Shown piece by piece: positions 47,077-61,200 of a stretch of DNA of 64,000 nt. Source of the stretch: Nematostella vectensis (taxonomy: Eukaryota > Cnidaria > Anthozoa > Actiniaria > Edwardsiidae); contig NC_064038.1 of NCBI RefSeq assembly GCF_932526225.1, positions 1,986,001 to 2,050,000 of the forward strand, in the 5' to 3' direction. The notes under the pieces are model-generated. The model was not told the origin of the DNA and did no database searches. It was given only the letters and a program-made list of their open reading frames with translations. How positions within the stretch are numbered: the stretch's first letter is position 1; every line of letters starts with the position of its first letter. The position numbers and the translations under genes were made by a program.

Positions 47077-50000
47077 GCGGGCACTTGACTACTAACGCAG
47101 CGACACGGGTTCGATTGCCGCTGATAGCCTATTTTTTTTCTTTATTTTTTTTTTAAATATCGATACTTAATTATACTGTTCTTGGTGTGTCATGACATAA
47201 AAAGTAGGTATAGTGACATTGTTATGTACTCTCAGCATCTTTGATGTGCTCATGCTTTGTTTAGGAACCTGCACATATTTTATGCACACAAGAACTAACT
47301 AGATTCCTTGGATAACTTGATTAAGTAGATTCTAACATAGAGCTCGATAGATTGATATACCTTTTTTTCCGAGTATACTGTTTTACTTTCCTAATGTTAC
47401 TTTTTGGAATTTACATTCGGAAAAAAAATTATCGATTGTAACCTTTTGGAGGTTACACTCGTAAAACAAATTCCCGAATGTAACCCTGAAGCTTTTCCCG
47501 AATGTAACCTCCAGTCCGATGGTGACTTTGCTTGGGATAGTTTACGATACCAATAGTATTAAAAGTAATTTTCATTACAATTCCCTTCAGCAATGCCACG
47601 TTAGTCTTTCGTTGCGGGCACTTGACTACTAACGCAGCGACCCGGGTTCGATTCCCGCTGATAGCCTTTTTTTTCTTCTTTTTTTTTTAAATATCGATAC
47701 TTAATTATACTGTTCTTGGTGTGTCATGACATAAAAAGAAGGTATAGGGACATTTTTATGTACTCTCAGCATCTTTGATGTGCTCATGCTTTGTTCAGGA
47801 TCCTGTACATATTTTATGCACACAAGAACTAACTAGATTCCTTGAATAACTTGATTAAGTAGATTCTAACATAGAGCATAGCGCTCGATAGATTGATATA
47901 CCTTTTTTTCCGAGTATACTGTTTTACTTTCCTAATGTTACTTTTTAGAATTTACATTCGGAAAAAAAATTATCGATTGTAACCTTTTGGAGGTTACACT
48001 CGTAAAACAAATTCCCGAATGTAACCCTGAAGCTTTTCCCGAATGTAACCTCCAGTCCGATGGTGACTTTGCTTGGGATAGTTTACGATACCAATAGTAT
48101 TAAAAGTAATTTTCATTACAATTCCCTTCAGCAATGTCACGTTAGTCTTTCGTTGCGGGCACTTGACTACTAACGCAGCGACTCGGGTTCGATTCCCGCT
48201 GATAGCCTATTTTTGTTTCTTTATTTTTTTTTTTTAAATATCGATACTTAATTATACTGTTCTTGGTGTGTCATGACATAAAAAGAAGGTATAGGGACAT
48301 TTTTATGTACTCTCAGCATCTTTGATGTGCTCATGCTTTGTTCAGGATCCTGTACATATTTTATGCACACAAGAACTAACTAGATTCCTTGGATAACTTG
48401 ATTAAGTAGATTCTAACATAGAGCATAGCGCTCGATAGATTGATATACCTTTTTTTCCGAGTATACTGTTTTATTTTTCCTAATGTTACTTTTTGGAATT
48501 AACATTCGGAAAAAAAATTATCGATTGTAACCTTTTGGAGGTTACACTCGTAAAACAAATTCCCGAATGTAACCCTGAAGCTTTTCCCGAATGTAACCTC
48601 CAGTCCGATGGTGACTTTGCTTGGGATAGTATACGATACCAATAGTATTAAAAGTAATTTTCATTACAATTCCCTTCAGCAATGCCACGTTAGTCTTTCG
48701 TTGCGGGCACTTGACTACTAACGCAGCGACCCGGGTTCGATTCCCGCTGATAGCCTATTTTTTTTCTTTCTTTTTTTTTTAAATATCGATACTTAATTAT
48801 ACTGTTCTTGGTGTGTCATGACATAAAACGAAGGTATAGGGACATTTTTATGTACTCTCAGCATCTTTGATGTGCTCATGCTTTGTTCAGGATCCTGCAC
48901 ATATTTTATGTACACAAGAACTAACTAGATTCCTTGGATAACTTGATTAAGTAGATTCTAACATAGAGCATAGCGCTCGATAGATTGATATACCTTTTTT
49001 TCCGAGTATACTGTTTTACTTTCCTAATGTTACTTTTTGGAATTTACATTCGGAAAAAAAATTATCGATTGTAACCTTTTGGAGGTTACACTCGTAAAAC
49101 AAATTCCCGAATGTAACCCTGAAGCTTTTCCCGAATGTAACCTCCAGTCCGATGGTGACTTTGCTTGGGATAGTTTACGATACCAATAGTATTAAAAGTA
49201 ATTTTCATTACAATTCCCTTCAGCAATGTCACGTTAGTCTTTCGTTGCGGGCACTTGACTACTAACGCAGCGACCCGGGTTCGATTCCCGCTGATAGCCT
49301 ATTTTTGTTTCTTTATTTTTTTTTTTTAAATATCGATACTTAATTATACTGTTCTTGGTGTGTCATGACATAAAAAGAAGGTATAGGGACATTTTTATGT
49401 ACTCTCAGCATCTTTGATGTGCTCATGCTTTGTTCAGGATCCTGCACATATTTTATGTACACAAGAACTAACTAGATTCCTTGGATAACTTGATTAAGTA
49501 GATTCTAACATAGAGCATAGCGCTCGATAGATTGATATACCTTTTTTTCCGAGTATACTGTTTTACTTTCCTAATGTTACTTTTTGGAATTTACATTCGG
49601 AAAAAAAATTATCGATTGTAACCTTTTGGAGGTTACACTCGTAAAACAAATTCCCGAATGTAACCCTGAAGCTTTTCCCGAATGTAACCTCCAGTCCGAT
49701 GGTGACTTTGCTTGGGATAGTTTACGATACCAATAGTATTAAAAGTAATTTTCATTACAATTCCCTTCAGCAATGTCACGTTAGTCTTTCGTTGCGGGCA
49801 CTTGACTACTAACGCAGCGACCCGGGTTCGATTCCCGCTGATAGCCTATTTTTGTTTCTTTATTTTTTTTTTTAAATATCGATACTTAATTATACTGTTC
49901 TTGGTGTGTCATGACATAAAAAGAAGGTATAGGGACATTTTTATGTACTCTCAGCATCTTTGATGTGCTCATGCTTTGTTCAGGATCCTGTACATATTTT

Positions 50001-53000
50001 ATGCACACAAGAACTAACTAGATTCCTTGGATAACTTGATTAAGTAGATTTTAACATAGAGCATAGCGCTCGATAGATTGATATACCTTTTTTCCGAGTA
50101 TACTGATTTATTTTTCCTAATGTTACTTTTTGGAATTTACATTCGGAAAAAAAAATATCGATTGTAACCTTTTGGAGGTTACACTCGTAAAACAAATTCC
50201 CGAATGTAACCCTGAAGCTTTTCCCGAATGTAACCTTCAGTCCGATGGTGACTTTGGTTGGGATAGTTTACGATACCAATAGTATTAAAAGTAATTTTCA
50301 TTTCAATTCCCTTCAGCAATGCCACGTTATTCTTTCGTTGCGGGCACTTGACTACTAACGCAGCGACCCGGGTTCGATTCCCGCTGATAGCCTATTTTTT
50401 TTCTTTCTTTTTTTTTAAATATCGATACTTAATTATACTGTTCTTGGTGTGTCATGACATAAAAAGAAGGTATAGGGACATTTTTATGTACTCTCAGCAT
50501 CTTTGATGTGCTCATGCTTTGTTCAGGATCCTGCACATATTTTATGCACACAAGAACTAACTAGATTCCTTGGATAACTTGATTAAGTAGATTCTAACAT
50601 AGAGCATAGCGCTCGATAGATTGATATACCTTTTTTTCCGAGTATACTGTTTTATTTTCCTAATGTTACTTTTTGGAATTTACATTCGGAAAAAAAATTA
50701 TCGATTGTAACCTTTTGGAGGTTACACTCGTAAAACAAATTCCCGAATGTTACCCTGAAGCTTTTTCCGAATGTAACCTCCAGTCCGATGGTGACTTTGC
50801 TTGGGATAGTTTACGATACCAATAGTATTAAAAGTAATTTTCATTACAATTCCCTTCAGCAATGCCACGTTAGTCTTTCGTTGCGGGCACTTGACTACTA
50901 ACGCAGCGACCCGGGTTCGATTCCCGCTGATAGCCTATTTTTTTTCTTTCTTTTTTTTTTAAATATCGATACTTAATTATACTGTTCTTGGTGTGTCATG
51001 ACATAAAACGAAGGTATAGGGACATTTTTATGTACTCTCAGCATCTTTGATGTGCTCATGCTTTGTTCAGGATCCTGCACATATTTTATGTACACAAGAA
51101 CTAACTAGATTCCTTGGATAACTTGATTAAGTAGATTCTAACATAGAGCATAGCGCTCGATAGATTGATATACCTTTTTTTCCGAGTATACTGTTTTACT
51201 TTCCTAATGTTACTTTTTGGAATTTACATTCGGAAAAAAAATTATCGATTGTAACCTTTTGGAGGTTACACTCGTAAAACAAATTCCCGAATGTAACCCT
51301 GAAGCTTTTCCCGAATGTAACCTCCAGTCCGATGGTGACTTTGCTTGGGATAGTTTACGATACCAATAGTATTAAAAGTAATTTTCATTACAATTCCCTT
51401 CAGCAATACCACGTTAGTCTTTCGTTGCGGGCACTTGACTACTAACGCAGCGACCCGGGTTCGATTCCCGCTGATAGCCTATTTTTTTTTCTTTATTTAT
51501 TTTTTTTTAAATCGATACTTAATTATACTGTTCTTGGTGTGTCATGACATAAAAAGAAGGTATAGGGACATTTTTATGTACTCTCAGCATCTTTGATGTG
51601 CTCATGCTTTGTTCAGGATCCTGTACATATTTTATGCACACAAGAACTAACTAGATTCCTTGGATAACTTGATTAAGTAGATTCTAACATAGAGCATAGC
51701 GCTCGATAGATTGATATACCTTTTTTTCCGAGTATACTGTTTTATTTATTCTAATGTTCCTTTTTGGAATTTACATTCGGAAAAAAAATTATCGATTGTA
51801 ACCTTTTGGAGGTTACACTCGTAAAACAAATTCCCGAATGTAACCCTGAAGCTTTTCCCGAATGTAACCTCCAGTCCGATGGTGACTTTGCTTGGGATAG
51901 TTTACGATACCAATAGTATTAAAAGTAATTTTCATTACAATTCCCTTCAGCAATGTCACGTTAGTCTTTCGTTGCGGGCACTTGACTACTAACGCAGCGA
52001 CCCGGGTTCGATTCCCGCTGATAGCCTATTTTTGTTTCTTTATTTTTTTTTTTAAATATCGATACTTAATTATACTGTTCTTGGTGTGTCATGACATAAA
52101 AACAAGGTATAGGGACATTTTTATGTACTCTCAGCATCTTTGATGTGCTCATGCTTTGTTCAGGATCCTGTACATATTTTATGCACACGAGAACTAACTA
52201 GATTCCTTGGATAACTTGATTAAGTAGATTTTAACATAGAGCATAGCGCTCGATAGATTGATATACCTTTTTTCCGAGTATACTGATTTATTTTTCCTAA
52301 TGTTACTTTTTGGAATTTACATTCGGAAAAAAAATTATCGATTGTAACCTTTTGGAGGTTACACTCGTAAAACAAATTCCCGAATGTAACCCTGAAGCTT
52401 TTCCCGAATGTAACCTTCAGTCCGATGGTGACTTTGGTTGGGATAGTTTACGATACCAATAGTATTAAAAGTAATTTTCATTTCAATTCCCTTCAGCAAT
52501 GCCACGTTAGTCTTTCGTTGCGGGCACTTGACTACTAACGCAGCGACCCGGGTTCGATTCCCGCTGATAGCCTATTTTTTTTCTTTCTTTTTTTTTAAAT
52601 ATCGATACTTAATTATACTGTTCTTGGTGTGTCATGACATAAAAAGAAGGTATAGGGACATTTTTATGTACTCTCAGCATCTTTGATGTGCTCATGCTTT
52701 GTTCAGGATCCTGCACATATTTTATGCACACAAGAACTAACTAGATTCCTTGGATAACTTGATTAAGTAGATTCTAACATAGAGCATAGCGCTCGATAGA
52801 TTGATATACCTTTTTTTCCGAGTATACTGTTTTATTTTCCTAATGTTACTTTTTGGAATTTACATTCGGAAAAAAAATTATCGATTGTAACCTTTTGGAG
52901 GTTACACTCGTAAAACAAATTCCCGAATGTTACCCTGAAGCTTTTCCCGAATGTAACCTCCAGTCCGATGGTGACTTTGCTTGGGATAGTTTACGATACC

Positions 53001-53606
53001 AATAGTATTAAAAGTAATTTTCATTACAATTCCCTTCAGCAATGCCACGTTAGTCTTTCGTTGCGGGCACTTGACTACTAACGCAGCGACCCGGGTTCGA
53101 TTCCCGCTGATAGCCTATTTTTTTTCTTTCTTTTTTTTTAAATATCGATACTTAATTATACTGTTCTTGGTGTGTCATGACATAAAAAGAAGGTATAGGG
53201 ACATTTTTATGTACTCTCAGCATCTTTGATGTGCTCATGCTTTGTTCAGGATCCTGCACATATTTTATGCACACAAGAACTAACTAGATTCCTTGGATAA
53301 CATGATTAAGTAGATTCTAACATAGAGCATAGCGCTCGATAGATTGATATACCTTTTTTTCCGAGTATACTGTTTTATTTTTCCTAATGAGACTTTTTGG
53401 AATTTACATTCGGAAAAAACATTATCGATTGTAACCTTTTGGAGGTTACACTCGTAAAAAAAATTCCCGAATGTAACCCTGAAGCTTTTCCCGAATGTAA
53501 CCTCCAGTCCGATGGTGACTTTGCTTGGGATAGTTTACGATACCAATAGTATTAAAAGTAATTTTCATTACAATTCCCTTCAGCAATGCCACGTTAGTCT
53601 TTCGTT

Positions 53607-54697
53607 GCGGGCACTTCACTACTAACGCAGCGACCCGGGTTCGATTCCCGCTGATAGACTATTTTTTTTTCTTTCTTTTTTTTTTAATTATCGATACTTA
53701 ATTATACTGTTCTTGGTGTGTCATGACATAAAAAGAAGGTATAGGGACATTTTTATGTACTCTCAGCATCTTTGATGTGCTCATGCTTTGTTCAGGATCC
53801 TGCACATATTTTATGCACACAAGAACTAACTAGATTCCTTGGATAACATGATTAAGTAGATTCTAACATAGAGCATAGCGCTCGATAGATTGATATACCT
53901 TTTTTTCCGAGTATACTGTTTTATTTTTCCTAATGAGACTTTTTGGAATTTACATTCGGAAAAAACATTATCGATTGTAACCTTTTGGAGGTTACACTCG
54001 TAAAACAAATTCCCGAATGTAACCCTGAAGCTTTTCCCGAATGTAACCTCCAGTCCGATGGTGACTTTGCTTGGGATAGTATACAATACCAATAGTATTA
54101 AAAGTAATTTTCATTACAATTCCCTTCAGCAATGCCACGTTAGTCTTTCGTTGCGGGCACTTCACTACTAACGCAGCGACCCGGGTTCGATTCCCGCTGA
54201 TAGACTATTTTTTTTTCTTTCTTTTTTTTTTAATTATCGATACTTAATTATACTGTTCTTGGTGTGTCATGACATAAAAAGAAGGTATAGGGACATTTTT
54301 ATGTACTCTCAGCATCTTTGATGTGCTCATGCTTTGTTCAGGATCCTGTACATATTTTATGCACACAAGAACTAACTAGATTCCTTGGATAACTTGATTA
54401 AGTAGATTCTAACATAGAGCATAGCGCTCGATAGATTGATATACCTTTTTTCCGAGTATACTGTTTTATTTTTCCTAATGTTACTTTTTGGAATTTACAT
54501 TCGGAAAAAAAATTATCGATTGTAACCTTTTGGAGGTTACACTCGTAAAACAAATTCCCGAATGTAACCCTGAAGCTTTTCCCGAATGTAACCTCCAGTC
54601 CGATGGTGACTTTGCTTGGGATAGTTTACGATACCAATAGTATTAAAAGTAATTTTCATTACAATTCCCTTCAGCAATACCACGTTAGTCTTTCGTT
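53607..54697 (+). repeat. Adjacent units sharing a tRNA-like variant
   Basis: Two neighbouring units share GCACTTCACTACTAACG (a C for G in the anticodon arm of the tRNA-like segment), GATAGACTATT and the tract ending TTTTAATTATCG, seen together nowhere else by eye. Their downstream halves belong to different classes (CTAATGAGAC in the first, CCTTTTTTCC with GTTACTTTTT in the second). A one-unit exchange or conversion limited to the tRNA-like/T-tract part is the simplest reading. Confidence 0.65.
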
Positions 54698-55243
54698 GCG
54701 AGCACTTGACTACTAACGCAGCGACCCGGGTTCGATTCCCGCTGATAGCCTATTTTTTTTTCTTTATTTATTTTTTTTTAAATCGATACTTAATTATACT
54801 GTTCTTGGTGTGTCATGACATAAAAAGAAGGTATAGGGACATTTTTATGTACTCTCAGCATCTTTGATGTGCTCATGCTTTGTTCAGGATCCTGCACATA
54901 TTTTATGCACACAAGAACTAACTAGATTCCTTGGATAACTTGATTAAGTAGATTCTAACATAGAGCATAGCGCTCGAAAGATTGATATACCTTTTTTTCC
55001 GAGTATACTGTTTTATTTTCCTAATGTTACTTTTTGGAATTTACATTCGGAAAAAAAATTATCGATTGTAACCTTTTGGAGGTTACACTCGTAAAACAAA
55101 TTCCCGAATGTTACCCTGAAGCTTTTCCCGAATGTAACCTCCAGTCCGATGGTGACTTTGGTTGGGATAGTTTACGATACCAATAGTATTAAAAGTAATT
55201 TTCATTACAATTCCCTTCAGCAATGCCACGTTAGTCTTTCGTT

Positions 55244-58200
55244 GCGGGCACTTGACTACTAACGCAGCGACCCGGGTTCGATTCCCGCTGATAGCCTATT
55301 TTTTTTCTTTCTTTTTTTTTAAATATCGATACTTAATTATACTGTTCTTGGTGTGTCATGACATAAAAAGAAGGTATAGGGACATTTTTATGTACTCTCA
55401 GCATCTTTGATGTGCTCATGCTTTGTTCAGGATCCTGCACATATTTTATGCACACAAGAACTAACTAGATTCCTTGGATAACATGATTAAGTAGATTCTA
55501 ACATAGAGCATAGCGCTCGATAGATTGATATACCTTTTTTTCCGAGTATACTGTTTTATTTTTCCTAATGAGACTTTTTGGAATTTACATTCGGAAAAAA
55601 CATTATCGATTGTAACCTTTTGGAGGTTACACTCGTAAAACAAATTCCCGAATGTAACCCTGAAGCTTTTCCCGAATGTAACCTCCAGTCCGATGGTGAC
55701 TTTGCTTGGGATAGTTTACGATACCAATAGTATTAAAAGTAATTTTCATTACAATTCCCTTCAGCAATGCCACGTTAGTCTTTCGTTGCGGGCACTTGAC
55801 TACTAACGCAGCGACACGGGTTCGATTCCCGCTGATAGCCTATTTTTTTTCTTTATTTTTTTTTTAAATATCGATACTTAATTATACTGTTCTTGGTGTG
55901 TCATGACATAAAAAGTAGGTATAGTGACATTGTTATGTACTCTCAGCATCTTTGATGTGCTCATGCTTTGTTTAGGAACCTGCACATATTTTATGCACAC
56001 AAGAACTAACTAGATTCCTTGGATAACTTGATTAAGTAGATTCTAACATAGAGCATAGCGCTCGATAGATTGATATACCTTTTTTTCCGAGTATACTGTT
56101 TTACTTTCCTAATGTTACTTTTTGGAATTTACATTCGGAAAAAAAATTATCGATTGTAACCTTTTGGAGGTTACACTCGTAAAACAAATTCCCGAATGTA
56201 ACCCTGAAGCTTTTCCCGAATGTAACCTCCAGTCCGATGGTGACTTTGCTTGGGATAGTTTACGATACCAATAGTATTAAAAGTAATTTTCATTACAATT
56301 CCCTTCAGCAATGCCACGTTAGTCTTTCGTTGCGGGCACTTGACTACTAACGCAGCCACCCGGGTTCGATTCCCGCTGATAGCCTATTTTTTTTTCTTTA
56401 TTTTTTTTTTTAAATATCGATACTTAATTATACTGTTCTTGGTGTGTCATGACATAAAAAGAAGGTATAGGGACATTTTTATGTACTCTCAGCATCTTTG
56501 ATGTGCTCATGCTTTGTTCAGGATCCTGTACATATTTTATGCACACAAGAACTAACTAGATTCCTTGGATAACTTGATTAAGTAGATTCTAACATAGAGC
56601 ATAGCGCTCGATAGATTGATATACCTTTTTTCCGAGTATACTGTTTTATTTTTCCTAATGTTACTTTTTGGAATTTACATTCGGAAAAACAATTATCATT
56701 TGTAACCTTTTGGAGGTTACACTCGTAAAACAAATTCCCGAATGTAACCCTGAAGCTTTTCCCGAAAGTAACCTCCAGTCCGATGGTGACTTTGGTTGGG
56801 ATAGTTTACGATACCAATAGTATTAAAAGTAATTTTCATTTCAATTCCCTTCAGCAATGCCACGTTAGTCTTTCGTTGCGGGCACTTGACTACTAACGCA
56901 GCGACCCGGGTTCGATTCCCGCTGATAGCCTATTTTTTCTTCTTTCTTTTTTTTTTAAATATCGATACTTAATTATACTGTTCTTGGTGTGTCATGACAT
57001 AAAAAGAAGGTATAGGGACATTTTTATGTACTCTCAGCATCTTTGATGTGCTCATGCTTTGTTCAGGATCCTGTACATATTTTATGCACACAAGAACTAA
57101 CTAGATTCCTTGGATAACTTGATTAAGTAGATTCTAACATAGAGCATAGCGCTCGATAGATTGATATACCTTTTTTTCCGAGTATACTGTTTTACTTTCC
57201 TAATGTTACTTTTTGGAATTTACATTCGGAAAAAAAATTATCGATTGTAACCTTTTGGAGGTTACACTCGTAAAACAAATTCCCGAATGTAACCCTGAAG
57301 CTTTTCCCGAATGTAACCTCCAGTCCGATGGTGACTTTGCTTGGGATAGTTTACGATACCAATAGTATTAAAAGTAATTTTCATTACAATTCCCTTCAGC
57401 AATACCACGTTAGTCTTTCGTTGCGGGCACTTGACTACTAACGCAGCGACCCGGGTTCGATTCCCGCTGATAGCCTATTTTTTTTTTCTTTATTTATTTT
57501 TTTTTAAATCGATACTTAATTATACTGTTCTTGGTGTGTCATGACATAAAAAGAAGGTATAGGGACATTTTTATGTACTCTCAGCATCTTTGATGTGCTC
57601 ATGCTTTGTTCAGGATCCTGTACATATTTTATGCACACAAGAACTAACTAGATTCCTTGGATAACTTGATTAAGTAGATTCTAACATAGAGCATAGCGCT
57701 CTATAGATTGATATACCTTTTTTTCCGAGTATACTGTTTTATTTATTCTAATGTTCCTTTTTGGAATTTACATTCGGAAAAAAAATTATCGATTGTAACC
57801 TTTTGGAGGTTACACTCGTAAAACAAATTCCCGAATGTAACCCTGAAGCTTTTCCCGAATGTAACCTTCAGTCCGATGGTGACTTTGGTTGGGATAGTTT
57901 ACGATACCAATAGTATTAAAAGTAATTTTCATTTCAATTCCCTTCAGCAATGCCACGTTAGTCTTTCGTTGCGGGCACTTGACTACTAACGCAGCGACCC
58001 GGGTTCGATTCCCGCTGATAGCCTATTTTTTTTCTTTCTTTTTTTTTAAATATCGATACTTAATTATACTGTTCTTGGTGTGTCATGACATCAAAAGAAG
58101 GTATAGGGACATTTTTATGTACTCTCAGCATCTTTGATGTGCTCATGCTTTGTTCAGGATCCTGCACATATTTTATGCACACAAGAACTAACTAGATTCC

Positions 58201-61200
58201 TTGGATAACTTGATTAAGTAGATTCTAACATAGAGCATAGCGCTCGAAAGATTGATATACCTTTTTTTCCGAGTATACTGTTTTATTTTCCTAATGTTAC
58301 TTTTTGGAATTTACATTCGGAAAAAAAATTATCGATTGTAACCTTTTGGAGGTTACACTCGTAAAACAAATTCCCGAATGTTACCCTGAAGCTTTTCCCG
58401 AATGTAACCTCCAGTCCGATGGTGACTTTGCTTGGGATAGTTTACGATACCAATAGTATTAAAAGTAATTTTCATTACAATTCCCTTCAGCAATGCCACG
58501 TTAGTCTTTCGTTGCGGGCACTTGACTACTAACGCAGCGACCCGGGTTCGATTCCCGCTGATAGCCTATTTTTTTTCTTTCTTTTTTTTTAAATATCGAT
58601 ACTTAATTATACTGTTCTTGGTGTGTCATGACATAAAAAGAAGGTATAGGGACATTTTTATGTACTCTCAGCATCTTTGATGTGCTCATGCTTTGTTCAG
58701 GATCCTGCACATATTTTATGCACACAAGAACTAACTAGATTCCTTGGATAACATGATTAAGTAGATTCTAACATAGAGCATAGCGCTCGATAGATTGATA
58801 TACCTTTTTTTCCGAGTATACTGTTTTATTTTTCCTAATGAGACTTTTTGGAATTTACATTCGGAAAAAACATTATCGATTGTAACCTTTTGGAGGTTAC
58901 ACTCGTAAAACAAATTCCCGAATGTAACCCTGAAGCTTTTCCCGAATGTAACCTCCAGTCCGATGGTGACTTTGCTTGGGATAGTTTACGATACCAATAG
59001 TATTAAAAGTAATTTTCATTACAATTCCCTTCAGCAATGCCACGTTAGTCTTTCGTTGCGGGCACTTGACTACTAACGCAGCGACACGGGTTCGATTCCC
59101 GCTGATAGCCTATTTTTTTTCTTTATTTTTTTTTTAAATATCGATACTTAATTATACTGTTCTTGGTGTGTCATGACATAAAAAGTAGGTATAGTGACAT
59201 TGTTATGTACTCTCAGCATCTTTGATGTGCTCATGCTTTGTTTAGGAACCTGCACATATTTTATGCACACAAGAACTAACTAGATTCCTTGGATAACTTG
59301 ATTAAGTAGATTCTAACATAGAGCTCGATAGATTGATATACCTTTTTTTCCGAGTATACTGTTTTACTTTCCTAATGTTACTTTTTGGAATTTACATTCG
59401 GAAAAAAAATTATCGATTGTAACCTTTTGGAGGTTACACTCGTAAAACAAATTCCCGAATGTAACCCTGAAGCTTTTCCCGAATGTAACCTCCAGTCCGA
59501 TGGTGACTTTGCTTGGGATAGTTTACGATACCAATAGTATTAAAAGTAATTTTCATTACAATTCCCTTCAGCAATGCCACGTTAGTCTTTCGTTGCGGGC
59601 ACTTGACTACTAACGCAGCCACCCGGGTTCGATTCCCGCTGATAGCCTATTTTTTTTTCTTTATTTTTTTTTTTAAATATCGATACTTAATTATACTGTT
59701 CTTGGTGTGTCATGACATAAAAAGAAGGTATAGGGACATTTTTATGTACTCTCAGCATCTTTGATGTGCTCATGCTTTGTTCAGGATCCTGTACATATTT
59801 TATGCACACAAGAACTAACTAGATTCCTTGGATAACTTGATTAAGTAGATTCTAACATAGAGCATAGCGCTCGATAGATTGATATACCTTTTTTCCGAGT
59901 ATACTGTTTTATTTTTCCTAATGTTACTTTTTGGAATTTACATTCGGAAAAACAATTATCATTTGTAACCTTTTGGAGGTTACACTCGTAAAACAAATTC
60001 CCGAATGTAACCCTGAAGCTTTTCCCGAAAGTAACCTCCAGTCCGATGGTGACTTTGGTTGGGATAGTTTACGATACCAATAGTATTAAAAGTAATTTTC
60101 ATTACAATTCCCTTCAGCAATGCCACGTTAGTCTTTCGTTGCGGGCACTTGACTACTAACGCAGCGACCCGGGTTCGATTCCCGCTGATAGCCTATTTTT
60201 TCTTCTTTCTTTTTTTTTTAAATATCGATACTTAATTATACTGTTCTTGGTGTGTCATGACATAAAAAGAAGGTATAGGGACATTTTTATGTACTCTCAG
60301 CATCTTTGATGTGCTCATGCTTTGTTCAGAATCCTGTACATATTTTATGCACACAAGAACTAACTAGATTCCTTGGATAACTTGATTAAGTAGATTCTAA
60401 CATAGAGCATAGCGCTCGATAGATTGATATACCTTTTTTTCCGAGTATACTGTTTTACTTTTCTAATGTTACTTTTTGGAATTTACATTCGGAAAAAAAA
60501 TTATCGATTGTAACCTTTTGGAGGTTACACTCGTAAAACAAATTCCCGAATGTAACCCTGAAGCTTTTCCCGAATGTAACCTCCAGTCCGATGGTGACTT
60601 TGCTTGGGATAGTTTACGATACCAATAGTATTAAAAGTAATTTTCATTACAATTCCCTTCAGCAATGCCACGTTAGTCTTTCGTTGCGGGCACTTGACTA
60701 CTAACGCAGCGACACGGGTTCGATTCCCGCTGATAGCCTATTTTTTTTCTTTATTTTTTTTTTAAATATCGATACTTAATTATACTGTTCTTGGTGTGTC
60801 ATGACATAAAAAGTAGGTATAGTGACATTGTTATGTACTCTCAGCATCTTTGATGTGCTCATGCTTTGTTTAGGAACCTGCACATATTTTATGCACACAA
60901 GAACTAACTAGATTCCTTGGATAACTTGATTAAGTAGATTCTAACATAGAGCTCGATAGATTGATATACCTTTTTTTCCGAGTATACTGTTTTACTTTCC
61001 TAATGTTACTTTTTGGAATTTACATTCGGAAAAAAAATTATCGATTGTAACCTTTTGGAGGTTACACTCGTAAAACAAATTCCCGAATGTAACCCTGAAG
61101 CTTTTCCCGAATGTAACCTCCAGTCCGATGGTGACTTTGCTTGGGATAGTTTACGATACCAATAGTATTAAAAGTAATTTTCATTACAATTCCCTTCAGC

